NCBI GenBank assembly: GCA_947497455.1
Contig: CANMGU010000002.1
Coordinates: forward strand, 590,506 to 654,505
From: an uncultured Sphingomonadaceae bacterium
GTDB lineage: Bacteria > Pseudomonadota > Alphaproteobacteria > Sphingomonadales > Sphingomonadaceae
Direction of reading: 5' to 3'
Length of the DNA stretch: 64,000 bases
In this document: positions 1-8,796 of the stretch, in pieces
Position numbering within the stretch: the first letter of the stretch is position 1
Layout: each line of letters starts with the position of its first letter
Notes under the pieces: model-generated
The model's database searches: none
Told to the model about the DNA's origin: nothing
What the model saw: the letters and a program-made list of their open reading frames with translations, nothing else
Made by a program: the position numbers and the translations under genes

Positions 1-194
1 AAAATAACGGTAGCTGGGATTTTGTTCGCCCTTATCTGGAGGATTGTCTGGGGCAGGCGAAAGTCGGACCGACTGATCCGATCTATGCTGGGCGTGTGGC
101 ATGTGCTTCACCGGCAACGGGGTTGGCCTCGCGGCATAAAGAGCAGCAGGAAAAGCTGGTTGCCGAGGCCTTAGGGCATCCGGTAAAAAAGTGA
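1..194 (+). CDS. sucA: 2-oxoglutarate dehydrogenase E1 component, C-terminal end (partial)
   Basis: Only the last 63 codons are present; the reading frame enters from the left edge at base 3 and stops at TGA 192-194. The visible tail contains the motif GRVACASPATGLASRHKEQQ, which is the typical C-terminus of the E1 subunit of 2-oxoglutarate dehydrogenase (thiamine-diphosphate-dependent decarboxylation of 2-oxoglutarate in the TCA cycle). The next gene, 42 bases downstream on the same strand, is the E2 subunit, followed by E3, which fits the usual alphaproteobacterial sucA-sucB-lpd order. The rest of the gene lies outside the window. Confidence 0.9.
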   Translation, partial: NNGSWDFVRPYLEDCLGQAKVGPTDPIYAGRVACASPATGLASRHKEQQEKLVAEALGHPVKK

Positions 195-236
195 ATATGA
201 GCGGAAAATTCCGCCGATGAAAGTGAGCATAAGACT

Positions 237-1469
237 ATGGCAACAGATGTAAAAGTCCCCGTACTGGGCGAATCGATCACCGAGGCTACCCTAGGCGAAT
301 GGCTCAAACAGCCAGGCGACGCGGTCGATGCGGATGAGCCCATTGCGAGCCTGGAAACCGACAAGGTGGCACTGGAGGTGCCGGCACCCGAAGCCGGCAC
401 ATTGGGCGAGCATCTTGTTGCAGTGGGTGACACGGTAGAAGTCGGTGCGATTATCGCGAAGATTGAGGCGGGCGGTGGTGCTGCCGCATCACCAGCAAAA
501 GCCGCTCCTGCTCCGGCTGCCGCAAAGGCCGCGCCTGCGGCGGATGATGGGACGGCCTCTTCCGTCACCCTGTCACCAGCGGTCCGCCGTCTGGTGCTCG
601 AACATGGCGTCGACCCCAGCAAGATTAAAGGCACCGGCAAGGATGGCCGACTGACCAAAGATGATGTCGAGCAATATGTGAAAACCGGCGCGCCCGAACC
701 ATTGGTGGAGAAGGGCGCGGCAAAAGGCGCGGAAGTACCTACGTCTGTTCCAGCAGCAGGCGGCACGCGCAATGAAGAACGCGTGCGGATGACCCGTCTG
801 CGCCAGACTGTCGCCAAGCGTCTCAAAGAAGCGCAGGATACGGCCGCACTGCTGACGACCTTTAACGACGTCGACATGACCGCCGTGATGGAAACACGCA
901 GCAAATATAAAGAGCTGTTCGCCAAGAAACATGGCGTGAAGCTGGGCTTCATGGGTTTCTTTGCCAAGGCCGCTTGTCTCGCATTGAAAGATGTTCCGTC
1001 GGTCAACGCGCAGATTGATGGCGATGAGATTGTCTATCATGACTATGTCGATATTTCAGTGGCGGTGAGTGCGCCCAATGGTCTGGTCGTACCCGTCATC
1101 CGCAACGCCGAGGCGATGAGCTTTGCCGATGTCGAGAACACGATCGGCGATTTTGGCAAGCGCGCCAAGGACGGCACGCTGACCATGGCCGACATGAAGG
1201 GCGGTACGTTCACCATTTCCAATGGCGGTGTATTCGGCTCCCTGATGTCGACCCCGATTATCAACCCACCGCAATCGGCGGTTCTGGGTCTTCACCGGAT
1301 CGAGCAGCGTCCTGTGGTAATGCCGGACGGATCAATTGAAGCCCGCCCGATGATGTATTTGGCGCTGAGTTACGATCACCGTCTGATCGATGGCCGCGAG
1401 GCGGTCACCTTCCTTGTACGGATCAAGGAAGCGATTGAAGATCCAACGCGGCTTTTGATTGATTTGTAA
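237..1469 (+). CDS. sucB: Dihydrolipoyllysine succinyltransferase (2-oxoglutarate dehydrogenase E2)
   Basis: This 410-residue protein forms the core of the 2-oxoglutarate dehydrogenase complex and transfers the succinyl group from lipoamide to CoA. An N-terminal lipoyl domain (about residues 1-78) carries the lipoylation lysine K43 in ETDKVALEV. An Ala/Pro-rich linker follows, then a peripheral subunit-binding domain (about 110-148, LSPAVRRLV...), a second linker and the catalytic acyltransferase domain with the active-site motif DHRLIDG (H381, D385). Length and domain order are normal for the family. It lies 42 bp after sucA and 93 bp before lpd on the same strand, so a single operon is likely. 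The ATG at 237 gives the canonical start of the lipoyl domain. Confidence 0.97.
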   Translation: MATDVKVPVLGESITEATLGEWLKQPGDAVDADEPIASLETDKVALEVPAPEAGTLGEHLVAVGDTVEVGAIIAKIEAGGGAAASPAKAAPAPAAAKAAPAADDGTASSVTLSPAVRRLVLEHGVDPSKIKGTGKDGRLTKDDVEQYVKTGAPEPLVEKGAAKGAEVPTSVPAAGGTRNEERVRMTRLRQTVAKRLKEAQDTAALLTTFNDVDMTAVMETRSKYKELFAKKHGVKLGFMGFFAKAACLALKDVPSVNAQIDGDEIVYHDYVDISVAVSAPNGLVVPVIRNAEAMSFADVENTIGDFGKRAKDGTLTMADMKGGTFTISNGGVFGSLMSTPIINPPQSAVLGLHRIEQRPVVMPDGSIEARPMMYLALSYDHRLIDGREAVTFLVRIKEAIEDPTRLLIDL

Positions 1470-1489
1470 CCTAGGTAACAACCCTAACT

Positions 1490-1546
1490 CGTCATGCTCA
1501 AATTGTTTTAGCATCTACAAAGATCCCCAATAGATTTGGGATGACG
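1490..1546. repeat. Intergenic palindromic repeat element (CGTCAT...ATGACG)
   Basis: The 93-bp gap between sucB and lpd holds a compact nested palindrome. The outer arms are CGTCAT at 1490-1495 and ATGACG at 1541-1546. Inside are two small hairpins, one with arms ATGCT/AGCAT (about 1493-1513) and one with arms ATCCC/GGGAT (about 1523-1542). The layout is cloverleaf-like. Palindromic intergenic repeats whose ends read GTCATCCC or GTCATGC are common in sphingomonad genomes, so this is probably one member of a dispersed REP-like family. No second copy was seen in this window. Confidence 0.6.
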
Positions 1547-1562
1547 AACCAAGAGGCAGAAT

Positions 1563-2972
1563 ATGGCTAACAGTGAATTTGACTATGATGTTCTGGTAAT
1601 CGGCTCCGGCCCGGGCGGTTATGTAGCGGCTATTCGTGCCGCGCAGCTCGGCCTGAAAACCGCTTGTGTGGAGAGCCGCGAGACATTGGGTGGCACCTGC
1701 CTCAATGTCGGTTGCATCCCGTCGAAGGCGATGCTGCACGCTTCGGAACTCTATCATGAGGCCCATTCAGGGGCGCTCGAAAAATTCGGTATCAAGCTGA
1801 CTGGCGCAAAGCTTGATCTCAAGCAAATGCACGCGGAGAAATCCAAGGCGGTGGACGAGCTGACCGGTGGTATCGAATTTCTGTTCAAGAAGAATAAGGT
1901 CGAATGGCTGAAAGGGCGCGGCGCGTTTGAAAGCGCGAACAGTGTGAAGGTCGGTGACAAGACGGTCACCGCGAAAAATATCATCATCGCAACGGGCTCT
2001 TCGGTTACCCCGCTGCCCGGCGTCGATATCGACAATAGCAAGCATGTTGTTGTGGACAGCACCGGCGCACTCGAACTGCCGAAAGTGCCCAACCATATGG
2101 TTGTGATCGGTGGCGGCGTGATCGGTCTGGAGCTTGGCAGCGTCTGGCTGCGTCTCGGTGCCAAGGTGACCGTGGTGGAGTATCTCGACAAGATCCTGCC
2201 CGGCATGGACGGTGATATCCGCAAGGACGCCGCGCGCATTTTCAAGAAGCAGGGCTTTGATATCAAGACTGGCACCAAGGTGACCGGCGTGACCGTCAAG
2301 GGTAAGAAAGCGACACTGACCGTCGAGCCAGCCAAGGGCGGTGATTCAGAAACGATCGAAGCAGATGCGGTGCTCGTGGCGATTGGCCGCCGGCCCAATA
2401 CCGATGGTCTGGCGCTTGCAAAAGCAGGACTGGAAACCAACAAACATGGCCAGATTGAAGTCGGCCATGATTTTCAGACCGCTGTGAAAGGCGTATATGC
2501 TATCGGTGATGTCACCCCCGGACCGATGCTTGCGCACAAGGCCGAGGATGAGGGCATTGCGGCGGCGGAATTTGTCGCTGGTCAGCAAGGCATTGTGAAC
2601 CATGATCTAATCCCCGGCGTGGTCTATACCTATCCGGAAATCGCGTCGATCGGCAAAACCGAGGAAGAGGTGAAGGAAAGCGGTGTTACTTATAAAATCG
2701 GCAAATTTCCGTTTGCAGGTAACAGCCGGGCAAAAACCAATCGCGATACAGATGGCTATGTGAAAGTGATTGCCGACGCGGAAACCGACCGAGTGCTGGG
2801 CGCGCATATCATTTCTTCGCTCGCGGGAACTCTTATCGCGCAAGTCACACAGGCGATGGAATTTGGCACAACAAGTGAAGATATTGCCTATACCTGTCAT
2901 GCACACCCGACGCATAGCGAAGCAGTGAAGGAAGCGGCGATGGCGGTGCAGGGCAAACCGATCCATATGTGA
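1563..2972 (+). CDS. lpd: Dihydrolipoyl dehydrogenase (E3)
   Basis: This 469-residue flavoprotein reoxidises the lipoamide of the 2-oxoglutarate dehydrogenase complex with NAD+. The N-terminal FAD-binding Rossmann motif GSGPGGYVAA starts near residue 14. The redox-active disulfide is visible in GGTCLNVGC (C46 and C51). The NAD-binding motif GGGVIGLELG is in the middle, and the C-terminal dimerisation domain carries the catalytic His/Glu pair in HAHPTHSE (H448, E453). All key residues are present and the length is typical. It is third in the sucA-sucB-lpd cluster, and the repeat-bearing spacer in front may affect transcript processing. Confidence 0.97.
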   Translation: MANSEFDYDVLVIGSGPGGYVAAIRAAQLGLKTACVESRETLGGTCLNVGCIPSKAMLHASELYHEAHSGALEKFGIKLTGAKLDLKQMHAEKSKAVDELTGGIEFLFKKNKVEWLKGRGAFESANSVKVGDKTVTAKNIIIATGSSVTPLPGVDIDNSKHVVVDSTGALELPKVPNHMVVIGGGVIGLELGSVWLRLGAKVTVVEYLDKILPGMDGDIRKDAARIFKKQGFDIKTGTKVTGVTVKGKKATLTVEPAKGGDSETIEADAVLVAIGRRPNTDGLALAKAGLETNKHGQIEVGHDFQTAVKGVYAIGDVTPGPMLAHKAEDEGIAAAEFVAGQQGIVNHDLIPGVVYTYPEIASIGKTEEEVKESGVTYKIGKFPFAGNSRAKTNRDTDGYVKVIADAETDRVLGAHIISSLAGTLIAQVTQAMEFGTTSEDIAYTCHAHPTHSEAVKEAAMAVQGKPIHM

Positions 2973-3022
2973 TTTGACGACACGATTATTACCAGCGCAT
3001 ATTCTGTAGCGGAGAGAAATAT

Positions 3023-4357
3023 ATGACAATCCCTTCCCTTACAGATCAACCGGGTGCGAAAGTGGTGGCATCCGATATTGCCGCAGGAAAACTATCGGCG
3101 GTCGAAGCGACAGACGCTGCCATCGATCGGATTGAATCGCTGGACGGGCCGATCAATGCTGTGGTGGTTCGTGATTTTGAACGCGCCAGACAAGCCGCCC
3201 GTGATGCCGATGCGCTGCTGGCAAAGGGCGACCAAAGCCCGTTGCTGGGCGTTCCGATGACGGTTAAGGAAAGCTTCAACATCGCCGGATTGCCAACCAG
3301 TTGGGGCATAGAGGCGGCTGCCGGTAATATTGCCGATGCAGATGCTATGGTTGTCCAACGCCTCAAAGCCGCAGGCACGGTCATCTTGGGTAAAACCAAT
3401 GTGCCGCCCATGCTGGCCGATATGTTTTCCGAGAACCCTATCTATGGGCGCACCAGCAACCCCCATGATCTGGGCCGCTCGCCCGGCGGGTCGTCCGGTG
3501 GCGGAGCGGCTGCGGTGGCCAGCGGGATGGTAGCACTGGAATATGGATCGGACATTGGAGGTTCGATTCGGGTTCCGGCGCATTATTGCGGTATCTGGGG
3601 ACACAAGCCTACCTATGGTGTGGTAAGCGGCGAAGGCCATTTCATGCCCGGTTTCGAAGAAGGTGCTTTTCGGCCGCTTTCCGTTGTCGGACCGCTGGCC
3701 CGGAATGCTGATGATCTGGAACTGCTATTCGATCTGACGCTGGACCGGCCCTTACCCAAGCAGTCGAAACCTTTGAGCGAAGCGCGCATATTGTTGCTCG
3801 CAGACCATCCTTGCGTAACCATGGGGGATGGCATGCGACAGTGCATGGAAGCTGTCGTTGCCCGTCTGGAGGATAGCGGAGCGGAGGTGGTGCGCTCCAC
3901 GACATTGCTACCGGATCTCGAACAGCAGCATCGCGATTATCTGCATATGCTCAACATCATCATGATGGCCGGCGCGCCGCGTCCGGATGGCACAGTGGTG
4001 ACCGCAGCCGATTGGTTCGCTTTGCTGGATGCGCAGGCCCGCAATCAGCGACGTTGGCGTGAGTTATTTGCGGAATATGACCTCGTGATCGCTCCGCCAT
4101 CCAGCATGCCGGCATTTCCGCACGACACCCGCCCGATGAAGGATCGAACCTTGTCGATTGATGGTGTCGATCACCCCGCTGCTGAACAATTGGCATGGTC
4201 CGGACTAGTAACATTTCCGGGCTTGCCAGCAACTGTCTTGCCCATTGGGCAAGTTGATGGCCTGCCAATTGGAATGCAGGTCATTGCTGATCGCTATCAG
4301 GATCATAGCGCCATAGGCGGTGCGCGCCAGATCGGCGCGCTGCTAACCAGCGAATAG
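3023..4357 (+). CDS. Amidase (amidase signature family)
   Basis: A 444-residue cytoplasmic hydrolase of the amidase signature family. The Ser-cisSer-Lys catalytic triad can be read directly: K82 in GVPMTVKES, cis-Ser S157 in the Gly/Ser-rich GGSSGGG stretch, and nucleophile S181 in DIGGSIRVP. Such enzymes hydrolyse carboxylic amides to acid and ammonia. The substrate cannot be told from sequence. The family also includes GatA, but no gatB or gatC neighbours are present, so a role in tRNA amidation is unlikely. It starts 50 bp after lpd with a GGAGAG ribosome binding site and ends only 3 bases before the PepSY gene, which suggests co-transcription with that gene. Confidence 0.88.
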   Translation: MTIPSLTDQPGAKVVASDIAAGKLSAVEATDAAIDRIESLDGPINAVVVRDFERARQAARDADALLAKGDQSPLLGVPMTVKESFNIAGLPTSWGIEAAAGNIADADAMVVQRLKAAGTVILGKTNVPPMLADMFSENPIYGRTSNPHDLGRSPGGSSGGGAAAVASGMVALEYGSDIGGSIRVPAHYCGIWGHKPTYGVVSGEGHFMPGFEEGAFRPLSVVGPLARNADDLELLFDLTLDRPLPKQSKPLSEARILLLADHPCVTMGDGMRQCMEAVVARLEDSGAEVVRSTTLLPDLEQQHRDYLHMLNIIMMAGAPRPDGTVVTAADWFALLDAQARNQRRWRELFAEYDLVIAPPSSMPAFPHDTRPMKDRTLSIDGVDHPAAEQLAWSGLVTFPGLPATVLPIGQVDGLPIGMQVIADRYQDHSAIGGARQIGALLTSE

Positions 4358-4360
4358 CCC

Positions 4361-5038
4361 ATGCATAGCAAATTTTTTCGTTGGCATATCTGGCTCGGCT
4401 GGCTGATTGGTGTGCCGATCATATTGTGGACTGCTTCTGGCCTGTTGATGGTGTCGCAGCCGATAGAAATGGTGCGTGGAAATCACTTGCGCGAGGCTCA
4501 GCCCGCGCTTGATCCGATCATGCCGGTGGCGCCCATTCTTGAGGGTCGGCAAACCCAAAACCTGACCTTGCAGCAAAATACGCAGGGGCCGTTCTGGGTG
4601 ATCACCTATGCCGATGGCGGTAAAAGGCGTGCAGACGCCGCGACAGGAAAATTGCTACCACCTATTGCCGCTGCGGATGCCAGCGCGTTAGCCATTGCTG
4701 CGCGCTCGGATGCCAGTGCAATCACTTCGGTGCAGCGTTTCGCCGCGGATCAGTCGCCATTAGATTTGCGGCGAGATCGTCCATCTTGGCAGGTAATTTT
4801 CGAAGACGAAGCGCGCTTCTACATCGATGCCGATACGGGCGAACTGCTTGCCGTCCGGACGAAATTCTGGCGTGCCTTTGATTTCATGTGGGGGCTCCAC
4901 ATCATGGATTTGCAAACCCGTGAAGATACTAGCCACCCGATACTGATCGGGTTTGCAGCATTGGCGCTATTTGGTTCGATATTGGGTTTTGTCATGCTGT
5001 TCACGCGCGGGTCCCGTAAAAGAAGGAAAAGCGATTGA
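4361..5038 (+). CDS. PepSY domain membrane protein
   Basis: A 225-residue protein with a hydrophobic segment close to the N-terminus (about residues 10-30), a long periplasmic part containing PepSY-like stretches (for example FYIDADTGELLAVRT), and a C-terminal membrane segment (about 190-213) followed by a basic tail. This is the two-helix PepSY-associated membrane protein type often encoded near TonB receptors or iron reductases, though neither is next to it here. It begins 3 bases after the amidase stop, and its own stop overlaps the TTG start of the following channel gene, so translational coupling is likely. The exact function is unknown. Confidence 0.75.
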   Translation: MHSKFFRWHIWLGWLIGVPIILWTASGLLMVSQPIEMVRGNHLREAQPALDPIMPVAPILEGRQTQNLTLQQNTQGPFWVITYADGGKRRADAATGKLLPPIAAADASALAIAARSDASAITSVQRFAADQSPLDLRRDRPSWQVIFEDEARFYIDADTGELLAVRTKFWRAFDFMWGLHIMDLQTREDTSHPILIGFAALALFGSILGFVMLFTRGSRKRRKSD

Positions 5039-5667
5039 ATAGCGCGATCCTATATAACGCCCTCGGTTGGCTTGACCTGTTTGGCATTGCCGTGTTCGCG
5101 ATATCGGGCGCTTTGGTTGCAGCTCGCAATGGGCAAACATTGGTGACGTTTGCGTTTTTTGCGCTGATCACTGGCGTCGGCGGCGGGACTGTGCGCGACT
5201 TGTTGATTGGCGCACCGGTCTTCTGGGTTCAGGATAGCCGTGTGCCGATCCTCTGCCTTGCCATTGCGTTGATCATCTGGGTCACACCGGTGCGAATATG
5301 GCGTCCGGCTGCGGTCGACTGGTTTGATGCCATAGGGCTGGCAGCCTATTCCGTTTTTGGTGCCGCCAAAGCAATGCAGCTTGGCATTGATCCCGTGCCC
5401 GCGGCGATCATGGGCATTATCACCGCGAGTGTGGGCGGTGTTATCCGCGATCTGGTTGCCGGAGAGCCGTCGATCATCATCCGACCAGAGCTTTATGTGA
5501 CGGCCGGTGCCTTGTCGGCATTCGCTTTTGTCGGACTGGTGCAGACCGGCATGCCGGGTATAGCGGCCGCACTAATCGCGTTCGTTGCTGGCTTTGCCCT
5601 GCGTGCTTTGGCTATTGTCAAAGGGTTGTCGTTGCCATCTTATCGCGGTGCCGGGGACAGCGAATAG
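5035..5667 (+). CDS. Trimeric intracellular cation (TRIC) channel-type / UPF0126 membrane protein
   Basis: A 210-residue, strongly hydrophobic protein of the YicG/UPF0126 family, which corresponds to bacterial TRIC-like cation channels. Two related repeats are visible, each with a Gly-rich motif followed by an Arg-Asp pair: GVGGGTVRDLL near the first third and SVGGVIRDLVAGEP in the second half. About seven membrane helices are expected. The start is a TTG at 5035 that overlaps the stop of the preceding PepSY gene. No ATG is available nearby in frame. The 3-prime end overlaps the convergent sppA gene by 28 bases. Confidence 0.85.
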   Translation: MNSAILYNALGWLDLFGIAVFAISGALVAARNGQTLVTFAFFALITGVGGGTVRDLLIGAPVFWVQDSRVPILCLAIALIIWVTPVRIWRPAAVDWFDAIGLAAYSVFGAAKAMQLGIDPVPAAIMGIITASVGGVIRDLVAGEPSIIIRPELYVTAGALSAFAFVGLVQTGMPGIAAALIAFVAGFALRALAIVKGLSLPSYRGAGDSE

Positions 5668-7532
5668 CTGCGCAGCAGGTCAAACAGATTAGGCATGGCG
5701 CCCCGGGTTTGAGATTGACGCCCGAGTCCACCACATTCCAGGCACAGTGCCTGCACATCCTCGCGCGCCATTAATCCGCGCGCGGTATATAGCGCATCGG
5801 CAAGGACCGCCTTTTGCTGGCGTGCAACCCAACCGACCACGCCGGTTACCGGTGCTTGCTCGGTTTCACCGAAAGGCGTGCCACCAAGCGGCAGCCATTT
5901 GAATGTCGGCGCTGCTTCGAGATATTTGGCGTGGTAATCACCCTCTTCTAGACCAGCGCGTTTCGCCGCCTCGGCCAGAGCGTCAGTCATGCCGCCAAAA
6001 CTGTCGACCAGTCCCAGTTGCCGAGCAGTGCCACCGTCCCAGACGCGGCCCTGACCAATGGTATCAACCTCTGCGTTGGTTTTGCCGCGCGCCTTTCCGA
6101 CGAGGCTCAGGAAATCTTCATAACTATGTTCCACCCCGGACTGCAGCACGATATTTAGATCTTCGCTGAAACCGCCGACAAAATCCGGTTCGCCAGACAG
6201 GGGTGTGGTTTGTACGCCATCGGCGGTAACACCCCATTTGCCGAGAGCTTTTTCAAAGCTGGGCAGGACCGCAAAAACCCCAATCGATCCGGTGATTGTA
6301 TCTGGCTCGGCCATGATATGATCACCTGCGGCGGCGATCCAATAGCCGCCACTGGCCGCAACATCACCCATCGAAATCACAATCGGGATTTCGGCTTTCT
6401 TAATGTCAGCAAGGGCGAGGCGGATCTCTTCGCTGGCGAAGGCGGAGCCGCCAGGAGAATTGACCCGCACGACCAGCGCCTTGATCTGATTGTCTTCCAG
6501 GGCCTTGTATATCTGTTCGGCGATCCGGCCGCTCGCAGCAATGCCAGGGCCAGCCTTGCCGCTTACGATCTCACCGGCAACAGTGATGACGCCAATGGCT
6601 TCACCACTGCTTCCTTCAGGATTGGCCGCGACATAATTATCATAGGCGATGGTCTTGAAACTATCGGGTGAAGGCGTCGTATCTTCACCCACCTTGGTGG
6701 CGACATAGCGACCAAAGGCAACCCGGTCGCCAATTTTATCGACCAGTTTTTGCTCGATAGCGATCTTGGTATAATCCCCTCCGGCGATTCTAATGAACGT
6801 CGCAGGATCTTCGGCATAGGCCTCGATCACCGCTTGTGGCCGCGCCTTTTTGACTTCCGCCAGCCAGCTGTCCCAGAGTACCGAATAAAGCGCTTCAGAT
6901 GCTTCCTTGGCTTCTGGTGACTGGTTATCGCGCATATAGGGTTCGACAGCGCTCTTATAGGTGCCGACGCGGTAGATATTGGCGGTGATGCCAAGCTGAT
7001 CGATCAGATTCTTATAGTAAAGCCGGTTACCGCCGGGCCCTGCAAAGACAATGCCGCCCATCGAATCCATCCAGATTTCATCGGCATGAGCCGCAAGCTG
7101 ATAGCTGTCGTCGCTGTAAAAATTGGCATAGGCATAAATTGGCTTTTCCGCCTGTTTGACCTGTGCCAGCGCTTCGCCGACCGCGTTGAGGCTGGTTTGT
7201 CCGGCACCCATGAACGTGCTGAGGTCCAGAACCACCGCTTTCACCCGGTCATCCTTGGCCGCAGCATCAATTGCGCGGACCACGTCCCGAAGGCGATATT
7301 CACGAACCGTATTTTCGTTATTGGTGAACATTGCGGTGAAATCCTGCTGAGCAGGCTGTTCCACAATCACGCCTTTCAGGTCGAGCAGCAGTGCGCCATC
7401 GCTAATCGCGGCCACATTGGGTCGGGCCGAAAGCGCCGCATACAGAACCGCAAAAAACAGCAACATCGCGATCAGAACCAAAGCGTCTTTAATCGCCACC
7501 AGAAATTTCCAAGCTGCACGGGCAAACTGCAT
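5640..7532 (-). CDS. sppA: Signal peptide peptidase SppA, 67-kDa type
   Basis: About 630 residues, the double-domain type of SppA, a membrane-anchored serine peptidase that degrades cleaved signal peptides in the periplasm. An N-terminal membrane anchor (about residues 12-36) is followed by two S49 domains. The Ser/Lys dyad is visible: K in VGTYKSAVEPY (residue 193) and nucleophile S in GDVAASGGYWIA (residue 394). The ATG at 7532 is preferred because GGAG lies about 10 bases upstream; ATG 7541 is the alternative but sits too close to that site. The gene converges with and overlaps the TRIC channel gene at its end. The terminator of the sigF operon lies immediately upstream. Confidence 0.93.
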   Translation of the reverse strand: MQFARAAWKFLVAIKDALVLIAMLLFFAVLYAALSARPNVAAISDGALLLDLKGVIVEQPAQQDFTAMFTNNENTVREYRLRDVVRAIDAAAKDDRVKAVVLDLSTFMGAGQTSLNAVGEALAQVKQAEKPIYAYANFYSDDSYQLAAHADEIWMDSMGGIVFAGPGGNRLYYKNLIDQLGITANIYRVGTYKSAVEPYMRDNQSPEAKEASEALYSVLWDSWLAEVKKARPQAVIEAYAEDPATFIRIAGGDYTKIAIEQKLVDKIGDRVAFGRYVATKVGEDTTPSPDSFKTIAYDNYVAANPEGSSGEAIGVITVAGEIVSGKAGPGIAASGRIAEQIYKALEDNQIKALVVRVNSPGGSAFASEEIRLALADIKKAEIPIVISMGDVAASGGYWIAAAGDHIMAEPDTITGSIGVFAVLPSFEKALGKWGVTADGVQTTPLSGEPDFVGGFSEDLNIVLQSGVEHSYEDFLSLVGKARGKTNAEVDTIGQGRVWDGGTARQLGLVDSFGGMTDALAEAAKRAGLEEGDYHAKYLEAAPTFKWLPLGGTPFGETEQAPVTGVVGWVARQQKAVLADALYTARGLMAREDVQALCLECGGLGRQSQTRGAMPNLFDLLRSYSLSPAPR

Positions 7533-7548
7533 TGTCGTCATTCTCCAC

Positions 7549-7584
7549 AAAAAAGGCGGCTGATCATTGCTGACCGCCGCCTTT
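7549..7584 (-). terminator. Rho-independent terminator of the bufferin/sigF operon
   Basis: On the minus strand the arm AAAGGCGGC (7584-7576), a 15-base loop and the arm GCCGCCTTT (7560-7552) run into a T tract (7554-7549). It lies 24 bp after the nrsF stop, so it should end the buf-sigF-nrsF transcript and insulate sppA. Confidence 0.8.
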
Positions 7585-7607
7585 AATATGGTTATGCTTT
7601 TGGGAAA

Positions 7608-8258
7608 TTACCAGCGGATAAGGCGCGGTACGATAATCCGACCCACTATGGCACTGACCAATACCGGTAGGGTGAACCACAATCCGATATAGTAAATGTC
7701 ATTAAACGGGCAGAAAATATTATAAGCAGCCGCTCCCAAAGCGCCGGATGCGATGCCGACTAGCCAGCCAGCACGTTCCGGTGAGGTTGGTGCACCTTGA
7801 CGCAGCCATGTGGTAAGGCCACCGCCGATGACCAGCGCAGACATCATGCTAACGGTCAAGCAACGCAGACCTTCAGCTGGTCGCAAAGCTTCTACCGGTG
7901 GCATATTTATAGCGCTCATGATGGCCGCCGTCAGCGGGAACAGTGCTGCTGTGACCAGCGCCCAAATCCACCCGCGGTTGAGGTTGCCAACACCAGGCCG
8001 AGCCATATTGGCCGCAGCAAAGGCGGTTGCAATACCAAGCATCAAGAGCACGCCACTGCGCAGGAAGAACATCTGATGGGCCATGCCCATCGCCAGATCA
8101 CCGCGTACGCCCAGAAAGAAGGCTACGCTGGAAGAGACAGCCAACATCAGGATCGCTGTCACTGCCATACCACCCGAAGGCTTCAGGGTACGGACCGGGG
8201 CAAGATCATCGACCAGGTCATCGATCAGACTATTTGCTACTTCACTCATTTCATTCAC
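7608..8258 (-). CDS. nrsF: NrsF-type anti-sigma factor (DUF1109)
   Basis: A 216-residue protein with six predicted membrane segments, matching the DUF1109/NrsF family of integral-membrane anti-sigma factors that hold SigF inactive. The short cytoplasmic N-terminus (SEVANSLIDDLVDDLAPV) is the family hallmark. Two cysteines are present, C133 (LRCLTV) and C183 (IFCPFND). From memory these match closely the two cysteines (about 131 and 181) needed for stress sensing in Caulobacter NrsF. The start overlaps the end of sigF by 8 bases, so the sigma factor and its inhibitor are translationally coupled. It is the last gene of the bufferin operon. Inference: it senses metal or oxidant stress at the membrane and releases SigF. 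Confidence 0.9.
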   Translation of the reverse strand: MNEMSEVANSLIDDLVDDLAPVRTLKPSGGMAVTAILMLAVSSSVAFFLGVRGDLAMGMAHQMFFLRSGVLLMLGIATAFAAANMARPGVGNLNRGWIWALVTAALFPLTAAIMSAINMPPVEALRPAEGLRCLTVSMMSALVIGGGLTTWLRQGAPTSPERAGWLVGIASGALGAAAYNIFCPFNDIYYIGLWFTLPVLVSAIVGRIIVPRLIRW

Positions 8259-8775
8259 TCTCGATAAGGGCGCTCATTTTCTTGAGCCCCCGATGGATAT
8301 TTACTTTCACCAGTGATTCCGACTGGCCGGTTTTTGCCGCGGCTTCGGCAATGCTTAGTCCTTCAATCTTTACCATGGCGATAACATCGGCCTGTTTGTC
8401 CGGGATCATACCCAGCAAACGTTCCAGACTCACCTTGGCGGTTACATCCTCATCTTGTGGATCAGCAACCAGTTCTTCATTCAACTCGCCATGTTCGTGA
8501 CGATAAATTTTGCGCAAGCCATCAATCCAACGATACCGCCCAATTGCTGCGAGCCAGGGCAGAAACGCCTTGGTCGGATCATAGCTGGCTCGCTTTTTGT
8601 GCAGCGAGATCAGCGTTTCCTGTACCAGATCATCGACTTCCGCCGGATTGATCTTGCGCGCATAATAGCGTCTTAGCCATTTTTCGCACTCGGTCAGCAG
8701 GCTGGCATAGCATTGCTTGTCCCCGCCCTGCGCCTTGACCATTAAGTGGCGCAATGTTTCTTCGTTGGCGATCAT
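8251..8775 (-). CDS. sigF: ECF RNA polymerase sigma factor SigF
   Basis: A 174-residue group 4 sigma factor. Region 2 (about residues 15-95) contains the core-binding and -10 recognition elements (DDLVQETLISLH, WLAAIGRYRWIDGLRK). Region 4 (about 115-170) has the helix-turn-helix LSIAEAAAKTGQSESLVKVN. No extra C-terminal domain is present. It sits between the DoxX gene (21 bp upstream) and the NrsF-type anti-sigma gene, with which it overlaps. The order bufA-bufB-bufC-doxX-sigF-nrsF is the arrangement I recall from Caulobacter, where SigF responds to copper, chromate and cadmium. A matching SigF promoter sequence lies before the first gene, so the operon is probably autoregulated. Confidence 0.92.
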   Translation of the reverse strand: MIANEETLRHLMVKAQGGDKQCYASLLTECEKWLRRYYARKINPAEVDDLVQETLISLHKKRASYDPTKAFLPWLAAIGRYRWIDGLRKIYRHEHGELNEELVADPQDEDVTAKVSLERLLGMIPDKQADVIAMVKIEGLSIAEAAAKTGQSESLVKVNIHRGLKKMSALIESE

Positions 8776-8796
8776 GGCTGCTCTCCGCTTACCAGC

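Noticed and set aside
83..1006. 307-codon open frame antisense to sucB
   Set aside because: Ser/Ala-rich low-complexity translation, opposite a certain gene, no start signal.
3023..4357. Amidase as GatA subunit of tRNA amidotransferase
   Set aside because: The amidase-signature triad is shared with GatA, but gatB and gatC are absent and the C-terminal half is more like general amidases.
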